This document shows, in pieces, positions 23,378 to 31,856 of a stretch of DNA of 53,069 bases; the first letter of the stretch is position 1, and every line of letters starts with the position of its first letter. The stretch is from a virus. The notes under the pieces are model-generated. The model was given only the letters and a program-made list of their open reading frames with translations. It was not told the DNA's origin and did no database searches. Position numbers and translations under genes: made by a program. The stretch covers positions 1 through 53,069 of the IMG/VR virus record IMGVR_UViG_3300008267_000065. One strand, 5' to 3'.

Positions 23378-23944
23378 ATGCAAGCTATATACAAAATAAC
23401 AAATAAAATTAATGGCAAATTTTATATTGGAAGTACAAACAATATTACTAAAAGGTGGAATAACCACAAATCTAAGTTAAATAACGGAATCCATGAAAAC
23501 AGCTATCTTCAATTAGCTTGGAGTAAATATGGTGAATCTTCATTTGAGTTTTCCATTTTAGAAGAAGTATCAAACGATAATAGAATAGAAAGAGAAATAT
23601 ACTATTTAAATGAAACTAAATGTTATAAAAGAGATATTGGATATAATTTTGATAAAAACCCAGTAGATAAAAGTGGGTCCAATAATCCATTCTATGGTAA
23701 AAAACATTCTGTATTGTCATTAAATATTATGAAAGAAAAAGCTAATAACAGAAATGAAGAAGTTAGAAAGAGAATGGGAGAAAAGAATAAAGGAAAAGGT
23801 ATAAAATTAAATATAGAATTGGCAAGAGAAATAAGAAAATTGTATAGTACCGGCAATGAAACCTATCGTTCATTAATGAAAAAATTTAATGTAGCACAAG
23901 GAACAATACAAGCTATTCTAACCAATAGAATATGGGTTGAGTAG
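23378..23944 (+). CDS. GIY-YIG homing endonuclease, free-standing
   Basis: I choose ATG 23378, preceded by AAAGGAG; a longer frame from 23315 would overlap the terminator and promoter. The 188-residue protein has the GIY-YIG core 'AIYKITNKINGKFYIGSTNN', then 'ITKRWNNHK' with the catalytic arginine, and 'RIEREIYYLNE' with the metal-binding glutamate. Next comes a NUMOD3-like DNA-binding motif 'NPFYGKKHS' and a C-terminal helix-turn-helix ('EIRKLYSTGNETYRSLMKKF', 'TIQAILTNRIW'). It resembles the T4 Seg enzymes. It would cut related phage genomes lacking the gene and spread by repair. It sits between gp23 and the next tagged gene, with its own promoter. Confidence 0.85.
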   Translation: MQAIYKITNKINGKFYIGSTNNITKRWNNHKSKLNNGIHENSYLQLAWSKYGESSFEFSILEEVSNDNRIEREIYYLNETKCYKRDIGYNFDKNPVDKSGSNNPFYGKKHSVLSLNIMKEKANNRNEEVRKRMGEKNKGKGIKLNIELAREIRKLYSTGNETYRSLMKKFNVAQGTIQAILTNRIWVE

Positions 23945-23979
23945 TATTTCTGCATTTTTTTTCTCTACCTCAGAATCAA

Positions 23980-23989
23980 ACTATTTATA
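23980..23989 (+). promoter_or_regulatory. Candidate late promoter ACTATTTATA
   Basis: ACTATTTATA lies in the gap after the homing endonuclease, 30 bases before the ATG at 24019. It is an exact match to the recurring ACTATTTAT core. Its reverse complement contains TATAAATA, but all genes nearby run on the + strand. Confidence 0.4.
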
Positions 23990-24018
23990 TGTAAAAGTTG
24001 TATAAAAGGAGAATACAC

Positions 24019-24504
24019 ATGAAAGTAACAAAAGATTATCTAAAGAAGTTGATCCGTGAATCACTAGAGGCTGAAGGTGTAAAAGTTGATATGGGCCATT
24101 CAGAGCGTGGAGGGGATTATTCAAGAAATATAATGGACTCTGAGAAGGTTTCCGAAAATTTCGGAGTTGAAATAGGTCATAAGTTTACAAAACTTGGTAA
24201 AATCGAAGCATCACATATTTTTAGAGTACTTAAGAGTAATGTAAGTAACGGAAAAGCTCATGCTGTGAAAAATCTTGATGCCGAAAATTTTGTTAAAGGA
24301 TTTAGAAAAGCTACACTAGGAAAACGCGCCGCAAAAGCTATTGATGATGGTATGTTGACAAGAATGTTTGAAAAAGCAAAAAATAAAGCATTAGAAGGAG
24401 TAGACCCAGAAACAATTAAGGGACCAAGAAAAATAAAAGGTTCTATGGCAGCTGGTGGTGGAGCTTATGAAGATGTCTATGGTGATTATTACGACGAAGA
24501 TTAA
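24019..24504 (+). CDS. N-terminally tagged protein downstream of the capsid gene
   Basis: ATG 24019 is chosen because AAGGAG precedes it; an upstream in-frame start would add seven untypical residues. The 161-residue protein begins 'MKVTKDYLKKLIRESLEAEG', the most typical copy of the tag with I-R-E. The rest is basic and probably globular ('VEIGHKFTKLGKIEASHIFRV', 'FVKGFRKATLGKRAAKAIDDG') and ends in an acidic Tyr-rich tail 'YEDVYGDYYDED'. A late-promoter-like motif lies upstream and a strong terminator downstream, so it may be a one-gene late transcript. It is a good candidate for a packaged internal protein. No known domain was recognised. Confidence 0.7.
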   Translation: MKVTKDYLKKLIRESLEAEGVKVDMGHSERGGDYSRNIMDSEKVSENFGVEIGHKFTKLGKIEASHIFRVLKSNVSNGKAHAVKNLDAENFVKGFRKATLGKRAAKAIDDGMLTRMFEKAKNKALEGVDPETIKGPRKIKGSMAAGGGAYEDVYGDYYDED

Positions 24505-24526
24505 ACAATAATTATATAAGTATAAT

Positions 24527-24563
24527 CCCCGTCAGTCTTAAGTGATTGGCGGGGTTTTTATTT
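24527..24563 (+). terminator. Intrinsic terminator after the 24019 gene
   Basis: CCCCGTCAGTC pairs with GATTGGCGGGG through 11 positions including G-U pairs (24527-24554) and is followed by TTTTTATTT. It lies 22 bases after the stop codon. Confidence 0.8.
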
Positions 24564-24589
24564 GCTTATTGTTTCCACTAAAACTAATT

Positions 24590-24599
24590 ACTATATAAC
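24590..24599 (+). promoter_or_regulatory. Candidate late promoter variant ACTATATAAC
   Basis: ACTATATAAC lies between the terminator and the neck gene, 27 bases upstream of ATG 24617. It shares ACTAT-T-A with the ACTATTTAT motif, and a similar ACTATATAAT precedes the tail tube gene at 29127. Confidence 0.3.
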
Positions 24600-24616
24600 A
24601 TTTGAGGAAAAACTAT

Positions 24617-25888
24617 ATGGCATTGCCAATTTTAACACCAGCTTCACTTTCTAGCAAGGTTATACTACCACCAGTAGGAAATCCTGCAAACGTAAACAGT
24701 TCCTCATTACCATTTGCTGTATACGTAAATGAAGATTATTGGACAGAACAACAGATAGCTCTTTTTAAAAGCGGATCAGTAGAAGAAGTTGCACACGTAT
24801 ATAAAAAATTAGGCGGAGATGTACTAGATATTGAATTAGTAGAAACTCAGGTATATGCTGCATACGAAGAAGCAACATTAGAGTATTCATATTTAATAAA
24901 CTTGCATCAATCTAAGAATTCTTTACCATTCTTATTAGGTCAAGCTACTGGATCTTTTGATAATCACGGACAAATAAGCGGAAGCGAAATTCCATCCGAT
25001 GTTTCTCTTAAGCTACCTAAATTCTCTATTGGATACGCAAAAAATATAGGCTTATACACAGCCACTGAAGCGCTTTTAAACGGTGCTGAACCTATATACT
25101 CTGCATCATTTGTTCCAACTGCTGGAAGGCAAGATTATGATCTACAAGAGGCAGTTGAAGCATATGCATCAGCAAACGGATTAGATATAGAAAACAAAAG
25201 AGTTGTCATCAGAAAGGTTTACTACAAGACTCCTGGTGCAATGTGGAACTTTTATGGTTATTTCGGTGGATTAAATGTTGTCGGAAACTTAAGCACATAT
25301 GGACAATATGCTGACGACAGCACCTTTGAGGTTATCCCAGCTTGGCAGAACAAATTGCAAGCAATGGCATATGAAGATGCGATAAAAACAAGAGTTTCAG
25401 ACTGGTCATTTCAATTAAGAAATAACGTACTAAGGTTGTTTCCAACTCCAGCTGCAACAAGTCCTCTTAAGTTCTGGTTTGAGTTTACAATAGAACAAAA
25501 CGGATGGGATAGCGGAACATCAAATGCCTCCGACAGCGTTAATGGTATAAACAACATGAACTCATTACCGTTTTCAAATCTTCCATATGATAAAATAAAT
25601 TCAATTGGTAAACAATGGATTCGTAGATTTGCTCTTGCCTTATGCAAAGAGATGCTTGGACAAATACGTAGCAAATTTGCAACAATACCAATTCCAGGTG
25701 AAAGCGTAACACTTAATGGTGATAAGTTAATAAGCGAAGGTAAAGAAGAGCAAAAAGAATTACGTGAAGAATTAAAGACTCAATTAGCAGAGATGGTGTA
25801 CACCAAGTTAGGTGAAGATAACGCTAAAATAGTGGAAGATGCATCAAAAATTCAGAACTACATTCCACAACTTATTTACGTTGGATAA
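24617..25888 (+). CDS. Neck protein, gp13-like (tentative)
   Basis: Start ATG 24617 ('MALPILTPASLSSKV') has GAGG nine bases upstream, better than the in-frame ATG at 24602. The 423-residue protein includes 'PFAVYVNEDYWTEQQIALF', 'ATLEYSYLINLHQSKNSLPFLLG' and 'GKQWIRRFALALCKEMLGQIRSKF', with a charged C-terminal helix. It lies directly before a gp14-like gene and the sheath, as gp13 and gp14 do in T4-type neck modules, and similar proteins in marine T4-like phages are annotated as neck proteins. It would join the portal to the tail. The assignment rests mainly on position and remembered similarity. Confidence 0.6.
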   Translation: MALPILTPASLSSKVILPPVGNPANVNSSSLPFAVYVNEDYWTEQQIALFKSGSVEEVAHVYKKLGGDVLDIELVETQVYAAYEEATLEYSYLINLHQSKNSLPFLLGQATGSFDNHGQISGSEIPSDVSLKLPKFSIGYAKNIGLYTATEALLNGAEPIYSASFVPTAGRQDYDLQEAVEAYASANGLDIENKRVVIRKVYYKTPGAMWNFYGYFGGLNVVGNLSTYGQYADDSTFEVIPAWQNKLQAMAYEDAIKTRVSDWSFQLRNNVLRLFPTPAATSPLKFWFEFTIEQNGWDSGTSNASDSVNGINNMNSLPFSNLPYDKINSIGKQWIRRFALALCKEMLGQIRSKFATIPIPGESVTLNGDKLISEGKEEQKELREELKTQLAEMVYTKLGEDNAKIVEDASKIQNYIPQLIYVG

Positions 25889-25893
25889 AATAA

Positions 25894-26397
25894 ATGGCAC
25901 GCAAAAAGAAAGAGAATATAGTTCAATTACCACCGGATGCACCCCCTCCACCACTGTTTACTGGTGAGAAGGAACGTAATCTTGTTAAACAGGTAAACGA
26001 TGAATTAATAGAACGTGTTATAGGTCAAGCAATTATTTACTATCCAATAAGTCGTGAACACACAGATTATCATCCTATATATGGAGAGGCAATACAAAAA
26101 ACATTTCTATCTCCAATAAAAATAAATGCTCTTATAGAATGGGAAGGAAGTAAAACAGCAGCAGATCAATTTGGAGTTGACCGCGTTACTTCAATAATTG
26201 TTAAATTTCAACGCAGAAGATTAACCGAAGATCAAGATTTATATATAAGAGAGGGTGATTTTGTTTTATACGGTGATTCATTCTATGAAATTGTTTCGCT
26301 AAATGAATCAAAAAATTTGTTTGGACAAATAGATAATAAATTTGAAATAGTTGCTAAGTGCATTAAGTCAAGAGAAAGCGTATTTAATGCAAAGTAA
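25894..26397 (+). CDS. Neck protein, gp14-like (tentative)
   Basis: This 167-residue protein has a basic and then proline-rich N-terminus ('MARKKKENIVQLPPDAPPPPLF') and a beta-rich body: 'IIYYPISREHTDYHPIYGEA', 'LSPIKINALIEWEG', 'TSIIVKFQRRRLTEDQDLYIREGDFVLYGDSFYEIVSL'. This resembles the head-tail connector beta-barrel of gp14-type neck proteins, where a 'GDFVxYxxxxYEI' strand pair is typical. It starts five bases after the gp13-like gene. It would complete the neck above the tail terminator. No other function is suggested. Confidence 0.6.
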   Translation: MARKKKENIVQLPPDAPPPPLFTGEKERNLVKQVNDELIERVIGQAIIYYPISREHTDYHPIYGEAIQKTFLSPIKINALIEWEGSKTAADQFGVDRVTSIIVKFQRRRLTEDQDLYIREGDFVLYGDSFYEIVSLNESKNLFGQIDNKFEIVAKCIKSRESVFNAK

Positions 26398-26420
26398 AAT
26401 TGCATTTCAGTTTGTCTGTT

Positions 26421-26430
26421 ACTATTTATA
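26421..26430 (+). promoter_or_regulatory. Candidate late promoter ACTATTTATA
   Basis: An exact ACTATTTATA copy lies in the 75-base gap before the tail sheath gene, 43 bases upstream of the ATG. The sheath is needed in large amounts, which suits a separate late start site. Confidence 0.42.
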
Positions 26431-26472
26431 GTAAATATTGTAACATCGAGTAACATCAAGGAGACATAAAGA

Positions 26473-29115
26473 ATGTCAGTAGATAAATTTAGATTTGTAA
26501 GCCCAGGTGTTTATGTAAACGAAATAGATGAAACTGGTATACCACGTTTACCTGGACCAACCGGCCCAGCTATTATAGGAACTTCAGAAAAGGGTCCAAT
26601 CATGAGACCTGTTGTTCTAAAAGATTACCAAGACTTTGAAGCAGTCTTTGGTGCACCCTCTCCTGGTGATGCATATTCTTCTCCAACCTATGGTGCTTTT
26701 GCGGCAAGAGCATATAAAGCAAGAGGTCGTGGAATTGGAAATGTAACCTTTGTTCGTCTTGGTGGTTTTCAACATGAAAATGCTTCTGAGCAAGGTAAAG
26801 CTGGATGGAAGATGAACAATGCTTATGGTTTATTTGTTCTACCGGTAAATTCTGGTAGTAATGGATATGACGCTACTGGTTCTGTTGCTGCAAACGCTCC
26901 ACTTGCTGCAATAATATATACTTCTGGTTCAGACTATGGCTTAAGTGGCAAAAAACTAGATGGAACCTCGGTCGCTACTGCTGTTACCGGAACATGGATT
27001 ATGGCTAATGCAAATAATCTAGAGTTTACCATTTCGGTTGATGGAAGTCCACAAATAATTGATTTTAGTGGTGGCGATAAGCATATTTCTAAAATCTTGA
27101 ACACTAACCCAGTTAAAACAAATTCTAATATTGCTACAGAGCCAGATGATTATTTCTTAAGTGAAGTTTACACTGATTTCGTTGTAAATAAAGTAGGTTC
27201 AATAAACAATAAAAATTTTGCTGGCGTTCTTGTAAAGTTAAACAATGCCGATGCTGGTGTAGATTTTGCTAATTTCAAAGAAGGAGCTAAAGAAGCACAA
27301 AGCGGTTGGATTGTATCTCAAGACACTTTTGCAACTGGCTCTTTCGAAGCGGGTCCAGACGGGTTTTATCCATCTGTTAAGAAATTATTTAAAGTAGTTG
27401 GCTTAACAGAAGGAAAATGGGCAAACGAAAAAATTGTTATCTCAATAGAAAATATAAAGCAAGGCAGTACATATCAACCATATGGAACCTTTGATTTAGT
27501 TGTAAGAGATGCAACAAAAGCCTCCTTACCTCAATTAAAAGTCTATTCTGGTCTAAATTTAGATCCAAATTCTGCTAATTATATAGCTAAGAAAGTTGGT
27601 GATAAATACCGCAAGTGGGATTACGATAGGGCAGAATATGTTGAATATAATACATATGAAAATAACGACAAAGACATTAGAGTAGAAATGCACCCAGACG
27701 TAAATGCAGGCTTACTAGATAAATCTCTTTTACCTTTTGGTTTCTATGCTCCTCCTAAATTTGCAGATGCGAAAGTTTCCGGTTCTTTTATAGAATCTGG
27801 TATACCTTTTATAGATGGAGATATTACAGGAAGTAATGAAATTTCTGCCTCATTTATGTTACCAGAAATACCAGTTGTTTCATCCTCTACATCAGATAGT
27901 ATACTAGGCATAAATATGAAAAAAGGAGCAATCATAAATCCTGATATTACTCATTATTTATCTTCAAAACCAGTTAATTTTACAGATAGACCAGCGTTTT
28001 TATTCTCTCTTGATGATTTATCCGGTTCATACGTTGGAACAACTTTAAGAAGTGTTACATGGAATATTGGTAACAGAAAAGGTAATAACTCTTTAACTAG
28101 CAACAATAAACTATCAGAGATTATAGAAAAAGGTTTTAACAAATTTCAATTTGCATTAGCTGGTGGAAGTGATGGTATTAACAAGCTAGAAAAAAATCCT
28201 TTCGCTAAATCTATTCTAGAAGCATCAGAAAATGAAACAGAAAATTATGCTTATAATAGTGTCAAGGTTGCTATAGACAGCATCTCAAATGCTGAGATAG
28301 TTGATATGAACGTAGCTGCTATGCCTGGTATAGATACTACTAGTCTTACAAATATGTTAATAGAAAAATGCGCTAACCGCGGTGATGCATTAGCTATTAT
28401 TGATCTAGATGGCGATTATAATCCAGAAAATGGAAGTGTCAACCTAGATGTTAAGACTGTAGTTAGTAACTTAAGGGCAAGATCATTAAATAATAGCTAT
28501 GGATGTGCGTATTTTCCATGGGTTAGAACAGCAGAGAATAATATACCACTACCTCCATCAGTTGCGGCTTTAGGTGTATTTGGTCACACAGAATCAACAA
28601 ATGAACTTTGGTTTGCACCAGCTGGTTTCAATCGTGGTGGATTATCTAATGTAGGTTTAGCATCACCGGTAATGCAATTATCAGCAAAAGAAAGAGATGA
28701 ACTTTATGAAAATAATATAAACCCAATTGCAAATTTCCCAGGAAATGGTGTTGTTATTTTTGGACAAAAGACTCTACAAGTAACTCCAAGTGCTCTTGAC
28801 CGAATCAATGTTCGTCGTATGATGATCTATGTTAAAAAAGAAATTAGTAGAATGGCAACAAACGTTCTATTTGATCCAAACGTACAGGTAACTTGGAGTA
28901 GATTTACAAATCTTGCTGTTCCATTCTTACAAAATGTTAAATCACGTTTTGGATTAAGTGATTTTAGAGTGGTACTAGATGAAACAACAACAACATCAGA
29001 ACTTGTAGATAGAAATATTGTTTACGCTAAGATAATGTTAAAACCAACAAGATCAATAGAATTTATAGCTCTTGACTTTGTTATTGCTCCAACTGGTGCT
29101 TCTTTTGACCAATAA
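26473..29115 (+). CDS. gp18: Contractile tail sheath protein, gp18-like
   Basis: This 880-residue protein has the typical sheath opening 'FVSPGVYVNEIDETGIPRLPG' followed by 'GPAIIGTSEKGPIMRPVVLKD'. The conserved C-terminal domain includes 'INVRRMMIYVKKEISRMATN', 'PNVQVTWSRFTNLAVPFLQNV' and 'RSIEFIALDFVIAPTG'. The variable middle (about 100-560) would be the outward-facing domains. It is longer than T4 gp18 (659), mainly in that middle part. It polymerises around the tube and contracts on infection. A late-promoter-like motif and an AAGGAGA site lie upstream, and the tube gene follows. Confidence 0.95.
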   Translation: MSVDKFRFVSPGVYVNEIDETGIPRLPGPTGPAIIGTSEKGPIMRPVVLKDYQDFEAVFGAPSPGDAYSSPTYGAFAARAYKARGRGIGNVTFVRLGGFQHENASEQGKAGWKMNNAYGLFVLPVNSGSNGYDATGSVAANAPLAAIIYTSGSDYGLSGKKLDGTSVATAVTGTWIMANANNLEFTISVDGSPQIIDFSGGDKHISKILNTNPVKTNSNIATEPDDYFLSEVYTDFVVNKVGSINNKNFAGVLVKLNNADAGVDFANFKEGAKEAQSGWIVSQDTFATGSFEAGPDGFYPSVKKLFKVVGLTEGKWANEKIVISIENIKQGSTYQPYGTFDLVVRDATKASLPQLKVYSGLNLDPNSANYIAKKVGDKYRKWDYDRAEYVEYNTYENNDKDIRVEMHPDVNAGLLDKSLLPFGFYAPPKFADAKVSGSFIESGIPFIDGDITGSNEISASFMLPEIPVVSSSTSDSILGINMKKGAIINPDITHYLSSKPVNFTDRPAFLFSLDDLSGSYVGTTLRSVTWNIGNRKGNNSLTSNNKLSEIIEKGFNKFQFALAGGSDGINKLEKNPFAKSILEASENETENYAYNSVKVAIDSISNAEIVDMNVAAMPGIDTTSLTNMLIEKCANRGDALAIIDLDGDYNPENGSVNLDVKTVVSNLRARSLNNSYGCAYFPWVRTAENNIPLPPSVAALGVFGHTESTNELWFAPAGFNRGGLSNVGLASPVMQLSAKERDELYENNINPIANFPGNGVVIFGQKTLQVTPSALDRINVRRMMIYVKKEISRMATNVLFDPNVQVTWSRFTNLAVPFLQNVKSRFGLSDFRVVLDETTTTSELVDRNIVYAKIMLKPTRSIEFIALDFVIAPTGASFDQ

Positions 29116-29126
29116 TTTATCTTAAA

Positions 29127-29136
29127 ACTATATAAT
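29127..29136 (+). promoter_or_regulatory. Candidate late promoter variant ACTATATAAT
   Basis: ACTATATAAT lies in the 39-base gap between sheath and first tail tube gene, 28 bases before the ATG. It shares the ACTAT start and spacing with the other candidates. Confidence 0.3.
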
Positions 29137-29154
29137 AATATTGGAGAAAAATAA

Positions 29155-29793
29155 ATGCCAGATACACCAACAGCAGGTTTTTGGACAAGCAGTTTTGAGC
29201 CTTTAAGACAATATAGATGGTATATGTCGTTTGGCGTAGGCACCGAAAACACGACCGGCAAATTAATGGATGAACATATTTACACGCTTAAAAAAGTAGA
29301 TAAGCCAAAAATGAAGTTGAACACTTTTCAACATAAATTTGTAAATCATTATTATAACTTTCCTGGTAGGGTGGAGTGGGAAGAAATTAGTTTGACGGTT
29401 GCTGCCACACAGGAAAGTTCAAAAGCTTTTTATGCTGCTTTAACAGGTGCAAATTATACATTTGATGTAGCCGCAGTTGCGGACAATAAATATAAAAATA
29501 TATCAAAGAGTAAATTTAAATCAACTACCGGGAATCTAAAAATAATCCAGATAGACGCTGAAGGCAATGAATTAGAAACTTGGCAATTGATCAATCCTAT
29601 ATTTACTTCTATTCAAAATGGATCCCTGGATTATAGCAGTGATGAAATTGTAGATATAACCTGTAATATAGCTTATGATTATGCAAAATTTACATTACCC
29701 GGCGCTGGAGGAGGTGGAGCAGCTGGTGGAGCAGCTGGTGGAGCAGCTGGTGGAGCAGCTGGTGGAGCAGCTGGTGGAACCGGACAAACCTAA
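29155..29793 (+). CDS. gp19: Tail tube protein, gp19-like, paralogue 1 with GGAA repeats
   Basis: This 212-residue protein has the T4-type tube signature: 'EPLRQYRWYMSFG', 'YTLKKVDKPKMKLNTFQHKFVN' split by 'HYYNFPGRVEWEEISLTV', then 'LKIIQIDAEGNELETWQLINP' and 'GSLDYSSDEIVDITCNIAYDYA'. It would stack in hexameric rings inside the sheath. After residue 182 comes a low-complexity Gly-Ala tail encoded by five perfect 12-bp repeats, which T4 gp19 lacks. Two related genes follow in tandem. Its position directly after the sheath makes it the likely main tube subunit. Confidence 0.93.
   Translation: MPDTPTAGFWTSSFEPLRQYRWYMSFGVGTENTTGKLMDEHIYTLKKVDKPKMKLNTFQHKFVNHYYNFPGRVEWEEISLTVAATQESSKAFYAALTGANYTFDVAAVADNKYKNISKSKFKSTTGNLKIIQIDAEGNELETWQLINPIFTSIQNGSLDYSSDEIVDITCNIAYDYAKFTLPGAGGGGAAGGAAGGAAGGAAGGAAGGTGQT
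29713..29772 (+). repeat. Tandem 12-bp repeat in the tail tube gene
   Basis: Five perfect copies of GGTGGAGCAGCT are joined head to tail, with a partial sixth (GGTGGAACC). They encode Gly-Gly-Ala-Ala units at the C-terminus of the first tube protein. Copy number could change by slippage without breaking the frame. Confidence 0.95.
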
Positions 29794-29823
29794 AACATTA
29801 ATATTCATATTTGGAGAAAATAA

Positions 29824-30390
29824 ATGGCATTTTGGAGCACAGGTGAGCCTTTTAGACAATTTAGGTGGTACATGATATTTGGAAATTCCGATGGAGCAGA
29901 GACAGCAGTTCCAACACTAACAGATAATATTGCTAAAACGGTAACAGAGTTTAATTCTATAAAATTAGATAACAACACGTTTCTATTAAAAAAAGTAGAA
30001 AAACCAAAGGTTAAAGTAGGAAAAATACAACACAAATATTTAAATCACTTCTATAATTACCCAGGAAGAGCAGAATGGGAAGATATTCAAGTTACATTTG
30101 CAGGAACTGCTGATTTATCTAACAGACTTGAAAATATATTTTTAAATAGCGGTTATAGCGCACCAAACTCTGAATCTAATAGAAAAACAATTTCTAAAAC
30201 CAATATTGTAAAAAATACTGGTGCAACAATTCAAATAGTTCAAATTTCTGACGAAGGTGCAGCTCTCGAAACTTGGTCATTAAAAAACCCAATGTTTGTA
30301 TCCGTACAATTTGGATCACTTGATTATTCAAGTGAAGATGGTGTAGACATACAGTGTACTATAAAATATGATAGTGCTTCTGTTTCATAA
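29824..30390 (+). CDS. Tail tube protein paralogue 2
   Basis: This 188-residue protein aligns along its whole length with the preceding tube protein: 'EPFRQFRWYMIFGNS', 'LLKKVEKPKVKVGKIQHKYLN', 'HFYNYPGRAEWEDIQVTFAG', 'IQIVQISDEGAALETWSLKNP' and 'GSLDYSSEDGVDIQCTIKYDSA'. It lacks the Gly-Ala tail and has an extra loop after residue 18 ('AETAVPTLTDN'). Either it forms part of the tube, or it makes the first or last ring. T4 encodes tube-related initiator proteins gp48 and gp54, and a similar division of labour is possible here. Confidence 0.88.
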   Translation: MAFWSTGEPFRQFRWYMIFGNSDGAETAVPTLTDNIAKTVTEFNSIKLDNNTFLLKKVEKPKVKVGKIQHKYLNHFYNYPGRAEWEDIQVTFAGTADLSNRLENIFLNSGYSAPNSESNRKTISKTNIVKNTGATIQIVQISDEGAALETWSLKNPMFVSVQFGSLDYSSEDGVDIQCTIKYDSASVS

Positions 30391-30404
30391 AACAATAACA
30401 TACA

Positions 30405-30977
30405 ATGGCATTCTGGAATAATCCAAGCGAAATATATCCTTTAACACAATACTCTTGGACTTTAGAGTTAAGTACAGATATTAATACACTAGCCGGGTTC
30501 GCAACTGATGAATTGCAGGTTGTTCTAAAATCGTGTACAAAACCTTCTTTTGAGATAGGTGTATCAGAACATAAACTCCTAACTCAAACAGAAAAATTTC
30601 CTACAACACTAAAGTGGAATCCGATAGAAGTTAAATTAGTGGCCACAAAAGATACCGAAAGAAAAATAGAATTAGTTATTAATAGATTAGGTTATAACAC
30701 TCCATATACTGAAACTGATTCAGATACAGAATACAAACATCAAAGTATTAAAAAACTTGATGAAAGAGCACAATATGTTACAATAAAACAATTTAGTGCT
30801 GATGCGGAAGAATTGCAAAAGTGGCAACTTTACAACGCATTTATATCGTCTGTTAATTATGGAAATTTATCGTATGAAACAGACGGATTTGTAGAAACGT
30901 CATTAACAATTCAATATGATTATGCTATATTAGGTGGGTCTATCATAGAACCCCAACCCCCCGCCCGCCCCGCGTAA
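30405..30977 (+). CDS. Tail tube-like protein paralogue 3, diverged
   Basis: This 190-residue protein keeps the tube pattern in weaker form: 'YPLTQYSWTLELS', 'LQVVLKSCTKPSFEIGVSEHKLL', 'FPTTLKWNPIEVKLVAT', 'VTIKQFSADAEELQKWQLYNA' and 'GNLSYETDGFVETSLTIQYDYA'. It is clearly more distant than the first two. It ends with a proline-rich 'EPQPPARPA' encoded by a C-run. The upstream spacer is only 14 bases. Because it is closest to the baseplate genes, it may be a tube initiator or cap rather than a main tube subunit. That role is inference. Confidence 0.8.
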   Translation: MAFWNNPSEIYPLTQYSWTLELSTDINTLAGFATDELQVVLKSCTKPSFEIGVSEHKLLTQTEKFPTTLKWNPIEVKLVATKDTERKIELVINRLGYNTPYTETDSDTEYKHQSIKKLDERAQYVTIKQFSADAEELQKWQLYNAFISSVNYGNLSYETDGFVETSLTIQYDYAILGGSIIEPQPPARPA

Positions 30978-30995
30978 TAAAGAAAGCAGGAAAAT

Positions 30996-31856
30996 ATGAG
31001 AAACAATGAAGATAGAATAGGAATAAATAAACAACTACAAGATGTTACACCTCCAAATGTTTTACAAGCAAATAATCAAACACTAAATTTAAATTTTGTT
31101 GTTCCAACAGAATTTGTTGAACTACCTTCAAAGGGTAGATTTTATGATCCGTCGCACCCTTTACATGGCAAAGAAACAATTGAAATAAAACAGATGACCG
31201 CCAAAGAGGAAGATATTTTAACCTCAAGAAGCTTACTTAAAAAAGGCGTTGCACTAGACAAATTACTAGAATCAATCATTTTAGATAAATCAATAAATCC
31301 AGATACGCTAACTATTGAAGACAGAAATGCAATTATAGTTTCAACAAGAATTAGCGGATACGGTCCACAATATACAACTTCAGTTATTTGTCCTTCTTGC
31401 GAACAAAAAACAAGGTATACTTTTGACCTTTCTAACAAAATTAATTCTATTGAAACCGAAGAATTTGAACAGGATCCAGAAACAGTAATTGACGAAAATG
31501 GTAATTTTTCTTTTGTACTTCCTTCTACAAAGTGGAATGTTGTTTGCAGGGCATTAAACGGAAGAGATGAAAAAACAATTTCAAATCTATCAGAAGCAAA
31601 AAAGAAAAGCTCAAACGACTCTTTTTTAATTGATCAACTACTATTAATGGTTGTTTCAATACAAGAAGTAACAGATAGACAGGTTCTTCAAAATGCATTA
31701 AACGCCATTCCAGCAAGCGATTCAAGATTTTTAAGAAAAATGTATAGAAAAGCTGTTAAACCTTTTGAAATGAAACAAAGTTTCTATTGCTCAAATTGTT
31801 CTCACGAAGCGGATTTGGAGGTTCCGCTTTCAGCAGACTTCTTTTGGTTTAAGTGA
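30996..31856 (+). CDS. gp26: Baseplate hub / tail assembly protein, gp26-like
   Basis: This 286-residue protein matches the T4 gp26-type family: 'ELPSKGRFYDPSHPLHGKE', 'IKQMTAKEEDILTSRSLLKKG', 'EDRNAIIVSTRISGYG', then two zinc-ribbon-like cysteine pairs, C132-x2-C135 ('ICPSC') and C265-x2-C268 ('CSNC'). It would be part of the baseplate hub or a tail assembly chaperone. It is placed just upstream of the tape measure gene. The stop TGA at 31854 is overlapped by a second open frame in +1 that has no start codon and probably forms a frameshift extension (see 31846). Confidence 0.85.
   Translation: MRNNEDRIGINKQLQDVTPPNVLQANNQTLNLNFVVPTEFVELPSKGRFYDPSHPLHGKETIEIKQMTAKEEDILTSRSLLKKGVALDKLLESIILDKSINPDTLTIEDRNAIIVSTRISGYGPQYTTSVICPSCEQKTRYTFDLSNKINSIETEEFEQDPETVIDENGNFSFVLPSTKWNVVCRALNGRDEKTISNLSEAKKKSSNDSFLIDQLLLMVVSIQEVTDRQVLQNALNAIPASDSRFLRKMYRKAVKPFEMKQSFYCSNCSHEADLEVPLSADFFWFK

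Noticed and set aside
26421-26430. TATAAATA on the minus strand as a T4 late promoter
   Set aside because: All genes nearby run on the + strand and no minus-strand gene would be served. The + strand reading ACTATTTATA is the one that recurs before genes.
29713-29772. GGTGGAGCAGCT array as a CRISPR or regulatory repeat
   Set aside because: Copies are adjacent without spacers and in frame within the tube gene, so it is a coding microsatellite-like repeat.
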